Shown: positions 17,801-26,710 of the stretch, in pieces
Layout: every line of letters begins with the position of its first letter
Numbering within the stretch: position 1 is the stretch's first letter
Assembly: GCF_900155965.1 (NCBI RefSeq)
Contig: NZ_FTMG01000007.1
Location: forward strand, 1 to 64,000
Direction: 5' to 3'
DNA length: 64,000 nucleotides
Origin: Mucilaginibacter lappiensis
GTDB taxonomy: Bacteria; Bacteroidota; Bacteroidia; Sphingobacteriales; Sphingobacteriaceae
The notes under the pieces: generated by a model
Told to the model about the DNA's origin: nothing
The model's database searches: none
Seen by the model: the letters and a program-made list of their open reading frames with translations, nothing else
Made by a program: the position numbers and the translations under genes

Positions 17801-17975
17801 TGCTGGTAAAATTCAGTCTACCGTAGATGCTGCCTCCCGCCCATTGTTTGATCTTGTTGGTTATGGTTTGCGGGAAGAGATAGGGTAGCAGAAACATCAG
17901 CAGCAATAAACTTACCACTGTAATACCGCTTATTTTAAGCGTTTTAAATATAATTTTTTTGACGGGCATCGGCAT
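14844..17975 (-). CDS. AsmA-like family inner-membrane protein
   Basis: Large protein (about 1043 aa from the start used here) with one N-terminal membrane helix (ISGITVVSLLLLMFLLPYLF) and a long, repetitive beta-strand-rich body. AsmA-like proteins bridge the periplasm and are linked to phospholipid traffic and outer-membrane assembly. The start of the mature part (FKRFPALTLTLNDFLLDG) and the C-terminal MTITGTQENPKIKMGKAKKE are characteristic, and the tail is Lys/Glu-rich. The frame can be extended to 18029, but MPMPVKKIIFKTLK at 17975 gives a normal basic N-terminus before the membrane helix, so I chose it. Function in this organism is inferred from the family only. Confidence 0.88.
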   Translation of the reverse strand: MPMPVKKIIFKTLKISGITVVSLLLLMFLLPYLFPQTITNKIKQWAGGSIYGRLNFTSTRLSFFKRFPALTLTLNDFLLDGSAPFQNDTLVAAKEVSLAIDLSSVFKTKIKINKIYLSQAVINIQVDSSGKANYNVYKSKDNKPANAADTSSASLGIEQILIEKSRLVYDDKSVPMQIGASGFNYKGSGDLSKDVFDLSSHIAAASVDFIYGGKSYVHHKKVNADLVTSINTKSLAFAFQKNDLLINKLPVKFKGRFEFLKEGYDMDFRITSDQNDLGDIFTALPAEYEKYVDNMDISGNGNIQIALTGKYIASKNIMPDFTFNMKVRDGAIVNKSTPEPVKNLFINMDAKLPGLNPDSLNLNVDSIYFNIGKDYFGSVIKVKGIKEPQIFAKINTEIDLQKWNRAFGVKAVDLKGRYSLHLLAEGKYTKGLKRTGGLRPKTETVITSIPKFTLHSKFTDGYIKYANLPEALKNISFNLNAACPDHDIAHATLQVDNLNAIALNNYLKGYLKLSNTAGAMIDAGLQTKFHLSDVKQFLPADSGMDVRGDLDANLQIKGRYIPARRIFPVTDAKLELKNGYIQTKYYPHPVKDIQVSANITNTSTSLKGLKVNIKPVSFNFEGQPFMLKADLHNFDDLNYRIASRGQLDIGKIYKVFAMKGYDVKGFISTNFSLKGKQSDALAGRYNLLGNSGTMKVRDITLRSELFPKPFLIKTGLFSFNQDKMKFDQFTANYGKSVIVLNGALSNVIDYAIKPNAPLKGQFNLQSDLIIADDFMAFAGTPASAKPTPTKSNGVILVPANLNLDFTANVKKVKYMGLDISDAKGQMSISNGQIILKQTGFTLIGAPVVMDATYGSTTPQKAYFDYHINAKEFDIQRAYKEVKMFHDMASSAAHVQGIVSLDYKLNGKLNGDMRPIYPSIKGGGVLSVKKVKLYGFKLFSAVGKQTGHDSLAKGDVSKVDIKSTIANNIMTIERTKMRMAGFRPRFEGQVSLDGKLNLQFRLGLPPFGIFGIPMTITGTQENPKIKMGKAKKEDELKETTEDDK

Positions 17976-18029
17976 AAAAATAATTGCAGATAAGGAGCTA
18001 TGAAGATAAGGATAAAGGATAAAAGCCAA

Positions 18030-18264
18030 ACGCCGTGGGTAAAATAATTATTAAGCTTTTTTTTGGTAAAATGTTTTAACTGATGATTAAATGCATAAAT
18101 ATTATTCAACCGGTGTATCGAATACACCTTTTTTAGCGTATGGTATATTGTCGGTACTATAAGTTCCTTGTCCCCATTACGGGCCCCCTCTAAAGGGCCC
18201 GGGGGCAGGGATATTTTATAACGAACAGTTCCAACTTAAAAGCTCGGTTGTAATAACCAATTGA
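18030..18264. other. spacer with GC-rich palindrome
   Basis: Gene-free stretch of 235 bp. Around 18180-18212 it holds a GC-rich block with GGGCCC repeated on either side of CTCTAAA, in an otherwise AT-rich context. This block may be related to the CCCCTCTAAATC words of the longer repeats near 47.1 and 49.9 kb. Confidence 0.4.
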
Positions 18265-19230
18265 TCAGGGAATTAGAATGATCTTCCCGGTGCTTTGTTT
18301 GCTTTCCATATACTCATGGGCCAGTTTGCCATCGGCCAATTTAAAAGCTGTGGGAGCCTGCAACACCAGTTGTCCCGAGGATATCCAGTTAAATAATACG
18401 CCCGAGCGTTTGATCCTTTCTTCTTTCGAATCGAGATAACTCCAAAGATCGCCTCCTGTAATAGTTTGCGAACGATCCATCAATAGCTCTAAAGATGGCG
18501 ACGGCTGCGGTAAACCTCCGGCTTTTCCGTATAACACTACTGTACCTAATACCCGGGTTACCGCAAGGCTATCATTCAGGGTACTTGCCACGCTATCATA
18601 GGTTACATCTACGCCTTTGCCGCTGGTGTAATCCAACACTTTTTCTTTCCAATTGTCCTGGTATAAAAAGACGGTATCTGCCCCGGCGGCAAGCGCAGCT
18701 GTTTTTTTTGGTTCCGAAGATGTAAGACCGATAACCTTTGCACCAAGCAGTTTACATATTTGCGTAAGCAATTGCCCAACACCTCCGGCTACCGCGTGCA
18801 ACAATACTGTTTCGCCGGGCTTAACCTGATGGCTGTCTGTTGCCAGGTAATGCGCCGTCATACCCTGTAAAAGAATAGCAGCGGCTGTCTCAAAGCTTAT
18901 TTCGGCAGGTAAAGGAATAGCGTGGGTTACCGGAACAGCAACCAGTTCGGCATTGGCAAAAGGTACATCGCCAAAACTCACCCTATCACCCGGTTTAAAA
19001 TGCGGATGACCATTATTGTCTGCTACTATACCAGCGCCTTCGTAACCTGCAATATAAGGTGGCTCGCCCAGCAGGTGATAATTGCCTTTGCGTCTTTCGG
19101 TATCAGAAAAATTCAGGCCGATGGCTTTCATTTCAACCAATATATCCCCGGTTTTTAATACAGGTGGGGCGATCTCCTGATATTGAAGAACGCCAGGGTC
19201 GCCAAAAGCGGAAAATGTTAATGCTTTCAT
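18265..19230 (-). CDS. NADPH:quinone oxidoreductase-like (zinc-free MDR family)
   Basis: Medium-chain dehydrogenase/reductase of the quinone-oxidoreductase type. N-terminal GroES-like domain (MKALTFSAFGDPGVLQYQEI, GLNFSDTERRKGNY, YIAGYEGAGIV) and a Rossmann domain with the nucleotide motif HAVAGGVGQLLTQ near residue 145. The zinc-binding cysteines of alcohol dehydrogenases are absent, as expected for this branch. At 321 aa its length is normal. It would reduce quinones or enones with NADPH. Physiological substrate unknown. Confidence 0.9.
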   Translation of the reverse strand: MKALTFSAFGDPGVLQYQEIAPPVLKTGDILVEMKAIGLNFSDTERRKGNYHLLGEPPYIAGYEGAGIVADNNGHPHFKPGDRVSFGDVPFANAELVAVPVTHAIPLPAEISFETAAAILLQGMTAHYLATDSHQVKPGETVLLHAVAGGVGQLLTQICKLLGAKVIGLTSSEPKKTAALAAGADTVFLYQDNWKEKVLDYTSGKGVDVTYDSVASTLNDSLAVTRVLGTVVLYGKAGGLPQPSPSLELLMDRSQTITGGDLWSYLDSKEERIKRSGVLFNWISSGQLVLQAPTAFKLADGKLAHEYMESKQSTGKIILIP

Positions 19231-19436
19231 ATCATCTAATATCTATCTTTTTCGGGTCATCCATTTAACATGGCCTATAATTCAACATAAACAGACAATA
19301 GCATGATATTTTGAAGAGCCCCCCGCCCCCCGAACGTAACATTTAATTTACAGATAAAATTTCAATCATCTGTAGCATTCTTACCTATGGGCTACGTAAG
19401 GTTGAGTATATGTTTATCTCTACAACAATTAATTTT

Positions 19437-20156
19437 ATGAAATACGTTCAACAAAATTTAAAAAGGCGGGCAGGCATAGTCGGGATGATATGTTTGCTGG
19501 CTGTACTGCTGACCTCCTGCTTAAAAAATCATGATAATGACTATGTTGATCCCCCGGTAGCATTTTTATCGGTGATTAACGCTTCGCCGGATTCACAGCC
19601 TGTAAATTTCTTTTTGGATCAGAACCGCGCCAATGATTTCCCCATTAATTATGGGCACGGGATCGATTACATTAGGGCTTTTCCGGGCAAAAGGGTCGCC
19701 AGCTTTTATATAGCGGGCACTCAGCAAAAGCTTAAAGCAGATACCATAAACCTTACTGCTCAAAAATTCTATTCGATGTATTTGGCCAATGTAGCCGCAA
19801 CTCCGGATATGATATTAATCAGCGACTCGATAAGTCGCCCGGATGCAGGCAAAGCCACTATTCGCCTGGTAAATGTTAGCCCGGATGCCGGTGCGGTTGA
19901 CCTGGGGATAAAAGCAGGGGCCTTACTGGCCAGCAACCAGGCCTATAAAGGAGCCTCGGTTTTTACACCAATACAAGGCAACAGTACCTATACGCTGGAA
20001 GTTCGTAAAGCAGGAACTACCACCGTTTTGGCTACATTGCAGGACGTACAACTAAACAGCGCCTCGGTATATACGATATGGCTACAGGGGCTAGCCGCAG
20101 CTACCGATCAAAAGAAGCTTAGCGCAAACATACAAACCAACGCCTTTTACTATTAA
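19437..20156 (+). CDS. DUF4397-domain lipoprotein
   Basis: Two tandem Ig-like DUF4397 modules: the first begins VAFLSVINASPDSQPVNFFL and the second ATIRLVNVSPDAGAVDLGI. The start MKYVQQNLKRRAG at 19437 precedes a hydrophobic stretch ending LLTSC, a lipobox, so the protein is an SPII lipoprotein. The longer frame from 19410 is less likely. A strong terminator follows. Function of the family is unknown. Confidence 0.88.
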   Translation: MKYVQQNLKRRAGIVGMICLLAVLLTSCLKNHDNDYVDPPVAFLSVINASPDSQPVNFFLDQNRANDFPINYGHGIDYIRAFPGKRVASFYIAGTQQKLKADTINLTAQKFYSMYLANVAATPDMILISDSISRPDAGKATIRLVNVSPDAGAVDLGIKAGALLASNQAYKGASVFTPIQGNSTYTLEVRKAGTTTVLATLQDVQLNSASVYTIWLQGLAAATDQKKLSANIQTNAFYY

Positions 20157-20176
20157 TGAAACCTTTCAAATAAAAT

Positions 20177-20215
20177 AAAAAGCCTCTGCACTGTATTGCA
20201 GAGGCTTTTTATTTT
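20177..20215 (+). terminator. Rho-independent terminator
   Basis: Stem AAAAAGCCTCTGCA / TGCAGAGGCTTTTT with a 6-nt loop and a T-rich tail, just after the DUF4397 gene. Confidence 0.9.
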
Positions 20216-20320
20216 AAGGCATATCCTTATTTTTAAATATTCAAAACTCACCTAAAAATCAAGACTTTGATTAAACTTCATGGGGGCTTTTGAGTCTAAA
20301 CAACACAAACTATTTAACCT

Positions 20321-21043
20321 ATGAAAACATTACTTATCATTTGTGCGGCGATAGCTTTATTATCGTCATGCAGCACCTATCAAATGAATACACTCAGCAG
20401 CACCAACACCGTTCATAACGAACAAACCGGTGAGTTTAAACTGGAGAACGATTCCGTAAAGATCCTCTACTCTTTCGCCGGCGAAAATGTGCCCATCCGC
20501 ATCAATATTTATAACAAACTCAACGAACCTATTTATGCCGACTGGGAACGCTCTGCCTTTGTTATGAATAAAAAAAGCACCAGTTATGCCGATGGCGTTT
20601 TACAGGTAAACGGAACGGTATCCTCAACATCCATAGGCCGGGGAATCCGGTACTCTGATGGCAGTATCAACGCACAAGTAACCTTGCCCCAGAATTTAAC
20701 TTTTATTCCTCCTCATTCTCAGATCAATAAAACCATTACCAATGTAGATAGCCGGGAATTCCAGTACATTGCTGATACGCTTTTTGCCAAATCGGAAGTA
20801 CCATCGGGTTTTGGCGGCAACGATCTCAAAGTAAAAATGGCTAAGTTTGAAAAGGACAACAGTCCTTTGGTTTTCAAAAGCTATTTAACGTTGTATACCC
20901 TTAATAACAGCGTGCAAAAGCTCATCACCTATCAGAATGATTTTTATGTTTCTGAGGCCTTCAGGTCATCCCTCGGTCCCGAAAACTTCGCAAACTTCGG
21001 AGATAACAGGGGCGATCATTTTTATATCAAGGTAACCGACTAA
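20321..21043 (+). CDS. Lipoprotein of unknown function
   Basis: I do not recognise a family. The leader MKTLLIICAAIALLSSC with S-C-S-T is a lipobox and predicts a membrane-anchored lipoprotein of about 223 mature residues. The body is beta-rich with no obvious catalytic motif. A strand pattern VPIRINIYNKLNEPIYADWE suggests an Ig-like or immunoglobulin-fold module. It stands alone between a terminator and the ECF-sigma gene. Confidence 0.8.
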   Translation: MKTLLIICAAIALLSSCSTYQMNTLSSTNTVHNEQTGEFKLENDSVKILYSFAGENVPIRINIYNKLNEPIYADWERSAFVMNKKSTSYADGVLQVNGTVSSTSIGRGIRYSDGSINAQVTLPQNLTFIPPHSQINKTITNVDSREFQYIADTLFAKSEVPSGFGGNDLKVKMAKFEKDNSPLVFKSYLTLYTLNNSVQKLITYQNDFYVSEAFRSSLGPENFANFGDNRGDHFYIKVTD

Positions 21044-21342
21044 ATTCAATTTACTCGGGCTAAGCTATCTTCTTCAATTATTAGTATCTATCAACTTCAT
21101 CCCAAAGGGACGATACAACAGCGTCCCTTACCTACCCTTCCCTCTCTATCAGCCAGTATAAGGGCGCCAGACTAGTGCCAATTTCGCTTACTCTTATGAC
21201 AAATTCCCGAAATTTTAATCCACAAACATTTATCATTTTTATAAACCATTATATACTAATTTATTAAAAACCCAGATTAATAGTAACCATGTACCCGGCG
21301 GTAAATTGCCAGGTGCCTGCCCCAATTATTTAAAAATACGTT

Positions 21343-21915
21343 ATGCCCCACTATCGTGCTTATTCGGATAAAGAATTGGCCTGTCTGTTAAATGATAGTG
21401 ATGAAGCGGCATTTACAGAAATTTATAACCGGTTTTATGGCATGCTCTACCGGCATGCGTACAAAAGTTTGCCTGACCCCGAAGCGGTAAAAGATGTGCT
21501 CCAGGAGGTCTTTGTGTATTTATGGAACAACCGTGTGAACATAAATCCGGAAGATAATCTTGCTGCTTACCTCTACACATCGGTTCGAAATAAGGTATTA
21601 AATAACTTCAGGCATCTGAAAATTAAAAATGATTATATCACTTCCTTTCAAAATTACCTGGATACTGGCAAGCAGCCTGAAGCGGATGAGACTATACGCA
21701 TAAAACAACTCATCGCTATAGTGGAAGCAGAAGTAGCCATGCTCCCTCCACAAATGCGGCTTATATTTCAAATGAGCCGGAACAACAATTTTTCACACCA
21801 GGAAATAGCCGATCAACTCAACATCAGTGTACTAACCGTAAGAAAACAGGTTAATAACTCCTTGAAAATTTTAAGGTTAAAGCTAGGAAGTAAGTTTTTT
21901 TTACTTTTTTTCTAA
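21343..21915 (+). CDS. ECF RNA polymerase sigma factor (FecI-like, Bacteroidota expansion)
   Basis: An extracytoplasmic-function sigma factor. Region 2 (about residues 25-90) contains FTEIYNRFYGMLYRHAYKSL and the DVLQEVFVYLWNNR helix that contacts core polymerase. Region 4 (about 130-180) has QMRLIFQMSRNNNFSHQEIA with a helix-turn-helix ISVLTVRKQVNNSL for the -35 region. Immediately downstream, in the same direction, lie a FecR anti-sigma gene and a SusC/SusD pair with an N-terminal STN domain, the known layout of trans-envelope signalling PULs. It presumably drives that locus. Confidence 0.92.
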   Translation: MPHYRAYSDKELACLLNDSDEAAFTEIYNRFYGMLYRHAYKSLPDPEAVKDVLQEVFVYLWNNRVNINPEDNLAAYLYTSVRNKVLNNFRHLKIKNDYITSFQNYLDTGKQPEADETIRIKQLIAIVEAEVAMLPPQMRLIFQMSRNNNFSHQEIADQLNISVLTVRKQVNNSLKILRLKLGSKFFLLFF

Positions 21916-21983
21916 TTCCTCTACTCCCTACGCCTTCCTGAAGTGCATATAGCGTAATAAGGGTACTCGCCCCTTTACCAATT

Positions 21984-23117
21984 ATGTCAAAAAAGGACGC
22001 AACAGATCTATTAAACCGATACCGTAACGGCCAGGTATCTGGAGAAGAAAAAGCTTTGGTTGAAAGCTGGTATGCAGATTATACCCAAAACGCTGCTACT
22101 CCGGAAATTGATGATCAGGAGCTGGAAAATAATCGCGAAGAAATTCTCCGGCGTATTATGTCTGAGATGCCGGGCCAACGGAAAATTAATTACCGGCGAC
22201 TGATCAGCATTGCCGCCCTTGTTATTTTGTTGATATATATAAGCGTGTTGTTTGTAGAGCAACGGAAACCCCATCGGGATCAGCCAGCTTTAGTGGCGAA
22301 AAAAGACAATAATAATTTACTGCCGGGTGGTAATAAAGCCACTCTGATTTTATCCAGTGGCAGCTCCATCAACCTAAACGACACCAAAAACGGGGCTTTA
22401 GCTAACGAAAAAGGTATAGTTATTCATAAAAACGCGAATGGCCGCATCACTTATGATCAAGCCGGGCACAATACAACCCAAGAAGCCAATGTATTTAACA
22501 CCGTTGTTACTCCAAAAGGAGGGCAATACCAGCTTGTTTTAAGTGATGGAACCAAAGTTTGGCTAAACGCCGCATCCACCCTAAAATACCCGGTAATCTT
22601 CACTGGCACAAAGCGGGAAATAGAACTTTCGGGCGAGGCCTATTTTGAAGTTACTCATGATCAGCATAAACCATTCCGGATAATATCAAACGGCCAAACT
22701 GTTGAGGTTTTGGGTACTCATTTTAATGTGAATGCCTATCCTGATGAAAAAGTGACCCGCACCACATTGCTGGAAGGCAGTGTTAAAGTATTGGCCGGTG
22801 AAACGAGCAGCCAAATAAAGCCAGGTGAACAGGTTCAATTCAAAGATGGTCATTTAGCAGTATCACAAGCAGATATAGAAGAAGCCATAGCCTGGAAAAA
22901 AGGATTCTTTTATTTTAAGGACGATGATATTCAAACGGTTATGCGGCAGCTTTCCCGCTGGTATGATGTATCTGTAAAATACGAAGGGCAAATTTCCACA
23001 AGGGAATTTTCAGGTCAAATGAACAAAAACATCACTGCTGCACAACTTATGCATATTTTAAGTTTTGAGCAAATTCATTACCGGATAGAAGACAGAACCA
23101 TCATTATTATGCCTTAA
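21984..23117 (+). CDS. FecR-family anti-sigma factor
   Basis: Inner-membrane anti-sigma factor that would hold the upstream sigma factor inactive until the SusC-type receptor signals. Cytoplasmic N-terminus of about 70 residues, a transmembrane helix at 73-91 (LISIAALVILLIYISVLF), then the periplasmic FecR domain (VTPKGGQYQLVLSDGTKVWL, FTGTKREIELSGEAYFEV, HFNVNAYPDEKVTRTTLLEG) and a C-terminal STN-like segment (AWKKGFFYFKDDDIQTVMRQ). 377 aa is typical. Confidence 0.92.
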   Translation: MSKKDATDLLNRYRNGQVSGEEKALVESWYADYTQNAATPEIDDQELENNREEILRRIMSEMPGQRKINYRRLISIAALVILLIYISVLFVEQRKPHRDQPALVAKKDNNNLLPGGNKATLILSSGSSINLNDTKNGALANEKGIVIHKNANGRITYDQAGHNTTQEANVFNTVVTPKGGQYQLVLSDGTKVWLNAASTLKYPVIFTGTKREIELSGEAYFEVTHDQHKPFRIISNGQTVEVLGTHFNVNAYPDEKVTRTTLLEGSVKVLAGETSSQIKPGEQVQFKDGHLAVSQADIEEAIAWKKGFFYFKDDDIQTVMRQLSRWYDVSVKYEGQISTREFSGQMNKNITAAQLMHILSFEQIHYRIEDRTIIIMP

Positions 23118-23311
23118 ACCCAATTATTTATTTAATCTATATATATGAGAAAAAAAGTACAAAAAACAGTCCCTTAGGCAAACCGCCGGTGGTTAATTAA
23201 AAGCAGAAACGTACCCCGACTGCAATCGGGATACGCATATCTGAGTTAACCTCCTTTACAAAAAAATGATCTTATTCAGCAATCATCCATTAACTCAAAC
23301 TTTTCAAAAGT
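23118..23311 (+). promoter_or_regulatory. SusC leader region with a short reading frame
   Basis: 194-bp spacer between FecR and SusC. It contains a 10-codon frame reading MRKKVQKTVP (about 23144-23176) and a hairpin CCCGA-CTGCAA-TCGGG at 23217-23232. Long leaders before susC genes are common in this phylum and can carry antisense RNA or post-transcriptional control; here that is only inferred. Confidence 0.4.
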
Positions 23312-26300
23312 ATGAAATTAAAGTCTCTTTTTGTGTCCACCAAAAGCTGGTGGCTACCCCAAAAAATAATACTGATTATGAAATTGACTATCCTCATGAT
23401 TTTACTGGCAATACTGCAATGCAGTGCTGCAGTCTTTGGTCAAAAGATTAATCTTAATGAAACCAATACGCCTTTAAAAAAGGTATTGAAAATCATTAAT
23501 GATCAAACAGGTTATGTGTTCTTTTATGAATCTAAAGCTATCCGTAATAAAAACGTCACCATCAAAGTCAAAGATGCATCGCTCGATGTGGCCCTTAATA
23601 CATTTTTGAAAGATCTGCATTTAAGCTATGAAATAGTGAATAACACTATTTTTATTAAAGAGCAGTCCGTAGCTGTTCAAGCGCCTCCCATTTCCAATTC
23701 ACAACAAGTTGCTATAAAGGTAACCGGGCAAATTTATGATGAAAAAAATAATACGCTACCTGGGGTTACAGTGAGATTGAAAGGCGAAAAAGCAGTTGTA
23801 ATTGCAGATAAGGACGGAAAATTCAGTATAGATGTTCCCAATCCTAATGCAATACTTACTTTTTCATTTATCGGCTACGCCACACAGGAACTACCTGTTT
23901 TACAAGACCGACAGATGAATGTACACATGCAGCTTGATCAATCAAAACTTAACGAAGTAGTTGTATTAGGCTATGGCTCAGCAAAGCAAAGTGATCTTAC
24001 TGGTTCTGTTTCCACCATTTCATCCGCTAAGGTAACACAGGTAAAAGGTATATCTAATGTTGCGCAAACCTTGCAAGGGCAAATGGCCGGTGTACAGGTC
24101 AACCAAGCTTCCGGGCAGCCGGGTGAGGCTATGAAAATTGCCATAAGGGGTACAAACTCTATTAATGGCGGCAATGATCCTTTGTACGTGATTGATGGGC
24201 AGATTACCCAGGGAATAAGTGCCCAGTTAAATGTGGATGATATTGCTTCAATAGCGGTATTAAAAGATGCATCTTCAACCGCCATCTATGGTTCAAGGGG
24301 AGCAAACGGTGTCATTATGATCACTACTAAAAAAGGCACTTCCAAAGCCTCCGGAAAACCACAGGTAAGTTATGATGGCTATTATGGGGTAGCCCGTTTA
24401 AGGCATAAATTACAACTGATTGATGCCTCTGAATATGCTCAATTACAAAACGAGGTTACCACAAATGATAATGCCTCGGGATTAAATAACCCGGCAAAAC
24501 CTTTGCCATGGACACCCGATCAGATTAACGGCCTGGGTAAAGGTACCGACTGGCAGGATCTGGTTTATCATACAGCACCTACGCAAAACCATACTATATC
24601 TGTAGGCGGCAACACCGAAAACACCAGATATTATACTTCTTTTGGGTATTTTAACCAGGATGGTATTATTACCAATTCCAGTTACCGCCGGCTTTCCGGA
24701 AGGATTAACCTTGACCAGAAGCTTAACCAGCAACTCAACTTTACGATCAATTTAGCCCTTACCAAAGACCTGTATAAGAAAAACAATTACCAGAATGCCG
24801 ATTATGGAGGCGTGCCTTTTCAAACTTTCGTGATGCCCCCAACAGAGGGTGTTTATAATCCGAATGGAACGTACACTGTATTTACAGGTTTAAATTATGG
24901 ACAAACCAACCCTGTGGCTATGGCAAAAGAACAGTACGATCCATTGAGTACATTGAGGATACTGGGAACTGCCGCTTTAAACTATGAAATAGTTCCCGGC
25001 CTGAAACTAAGATCAAGTGTTAGCATTGATAATGAAGATAATCATCAGGAAACTTATAACCCTCCATCAATTACATTTGGCCAACCGGCGGGGAATGCTT
25101 CCCAAGGTTATTCAAACTCCAATTCGTTTGTTAACGAAAATACAATTACTTATATCCATAACTGGGGAAAACATAATCTAAACGCCCTGGCTGGGTTTAC
25201 TTTCCAGCAGAATCATAGCCGTTACCTGAATAGCGGCACCGCTTCGGGATTTGTTAGTACGGTTTATGTTGATAACAGTCTTCAATCAGCTACCACACTG
25301 GCCAATCCAAATACAGGCACTTCGAGTAATACGCTCATTTCGTACCTGGGCAGATTGAATTATAATTATGCCGGTAAGTATTATGCTACTTTCACTGCCC
25401 GCAGGGACGGGAGTTCGGTATTTGGATCTAACAATAAATATGCGTTCTTCCCATCAGGGGCATTGGCATGGACAGTATCGGAAGAAGATTTCCTGAAAGA
25501 GAACCCAACGCTGAGCAATCTTAAACTGAGAGCAAGTTATGGTACTTCCGGAAACCAGGCCATTAATCCTTACCAAACCCTGGCTTCGGTATCCAGTATA
25601 AACACCATCCTCAATAATTCAAATACTACCGGTTATTATTATTCGTCCGTTTCCAACAACAACCTGAAATGGGAAACTACCAAGGAACTTGACCTGGGGA
25701 TTGATGTAGGTATTATAAAAAATAGGCTAAACATCACCGCCGACTATTATAATAAAAAAACAAGCAATTTATTATTATATGTAAACCTGCCCGCGTCAAC
25801 CGGTTTTGGTACGCAACTGCAAAATGTGGGCAAAGCTTCCAACAAAGGTTTTGAGTTTTCTATAAATTCTCAGAACATGATTGGCCGGGACTTTACCTGG
25901 TCTTCTACCCTAACCTACACCCATAACCAGAATAAACTACTAAGCCTGGGTGTTGGAGCCGATGGAAAACCGATACCTTACCAATATATAGGCACAGGAG
26001 GTAATTGGTTCCCGATGATTGTTGGACAGCCCATGAATTCATTTTTTGGCCAACAGGTAACCGGCGTTTATCAAACAGATGCCGAAGCAAAAGCGAATGG
26101 CGAACCGACCAAACATGCCGGCGACTACAAGTTTCTGGATTACAACCACGATGGAGTGGTAGATGACAATGACAAGCACGTATTAACAACCCTTCAACCT
26201 AAATTTACCGCAGGCTTTAACAATACCTTTACCTATAAACACTGGGACCTTAGTATTTTAATTACAGGTTCATACGGCGCAACACTGGTGAACGAGCTCA

Positions 26301-26698
26301 GGAAATACAGCCTTACCCTTAATGGACAGTGGACGCCAACCCAGGCCGCATATGATTCCCGCTGGCAAGGACCTGGCACCAGTAATGCCGGCGATAAGCC
26401 ATCGGCTAACAGCATGCAATACACACGCGATTATGCCAATAGCTTATGGGAAGAAAACGGTAATTACCTGAAGATAAAAGATGTTACCCTGGGCTATACT
26501 TTTAATGCAGCTCAGCTTCGTCGTATTAAAATATCGTCCATTAATATTTACGTGAGTGCCCAAAACTACTTTACGGTAACCAAATACACCGGTTATGATC
26601 CGGAAGTATCCTGGGCAAGTGGAACAGTAAACGGCTGGGACCGTGGTAATTACCCGTCAACAAAATCAATCACAGCAGGCGTTAGGGTAAAATTTTAA
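23312..26698 (+). CDS. SusC/RagA-type TonB-dependent outer-membrane transporter with STN domain
   Basis: Imports oligosaccharides or other large nutrients through the outer membrane, powered by TonB and partnered with the SusD lipoprotein next to it. Domain order: signal sequence ending near VFGQ, STN domain at about 45-118 (KINLNETNTPLKKVLKIIND), carboxypeptidase-regulatory-like domain (VTGQIYDEKNNTLPGVTVRL), plug (SKLNEVVVLGYGSAKQSDLT, DPLYVIDGQI, IAVLKDASSTAIYGSRGANG) and a C-terminal barrel ending VRVKF. The STN domain is the hallmark of receptors that signal to FecR. Length 1128 aa is normal. Substrate cannot be told from sequence alone. Confidence 0.95.
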   Translation: MKLKSLFVSTKSWWLPQKIILIMKLTILMILLAILQCSAAVFGQKINLNETNTPLKKVLKIINDQTGYVFFYESKAIRNKNVTIKVKDASLDVALNTFLKDLHLSYEIVNNTIFIKEQSVAVQAPPISNSQQVAIKVTGQIYDEKNNTLPGVTVRLKGEKAVVIADKDGKFSIDVPNPNAILTFSFIGYATQELPVLQDRQMNVHMQLDQSKLNEVVVLGYGSAKQSDLTGSVSTISSAKVTQVKGISNVAQTLQGQMAGVQVNQASGQPGEAMKIAIRGTNSINGGNDPLYVIDGQITQGISAQLNVDDIASIAVLKDASSTAIYGSRGANGVIMITTKKGTSKASGKPQVSYDGYYGVARLRHKLQLIDASEYAQLQNEVTTNDNASGLNNPAKPLPWTPDQINGLGKGTDWQDLVYHTAPTQNHTISVGGNTENTRYYTSFGYFNQDGIITNSSYRRLSGRINLDQKLNQQLNFTINLALTKDLYKKNNYQNADYGGVPFQTFVMPPTEGVYNPNGTYTVFTGLNYGQTNPVAMAKEQYDPLSTLRILGTAALNYEIVPGLKLRSSVSIDNEDNHQETYNPPSITFGQPAGNASQGYSNSNSFVNENTITYIHNWGKHNLNALAGFTFQQNHSRYLNSGTASGFVSTVYVDNSLQSATTLANPNTGTSSNTLISYLGRLNYNYAGKYYATFTARRDGSSVFGSNNKYAFFPSGALAWTVSEEDFLKENPTLSNLKLRASYGTSGNQAINPYQTLASVSSINTILNNSNTTGYYYSSVSNNNLKWETTKELDLGIDVGIIKNRLNITADYYNKKTSNLLLYVNLPASTGFGTQLQNVGKASNKGFEFSINSQNMIGRDFTWSSTLTYTHNQNKLLSLGVGADGKPIPYQYIGTGGNWFPMIVGQPMNSFFGQQVTGVYQTDAEAKANGEPTKHAGDYKFLDYNHDGVVDDNDKHVLTTLQPKFTAGFNNTFTYKHWDLSILITGSYGATLVNELRKYSLTLNGQWTPTQAAYDSRWQGPGTSNAGDKPSANSMQYTRDYANSLWEENGNYLKIKDVTLGYTFNAAQLRRIKISSINIYVSAQNYFTVTKYTGYDPEVSWASGTVNGWDRGNYPSTKSITAGVRVKF

Positions 26699-26710
26699 AC
26701 TGAACAAGTC

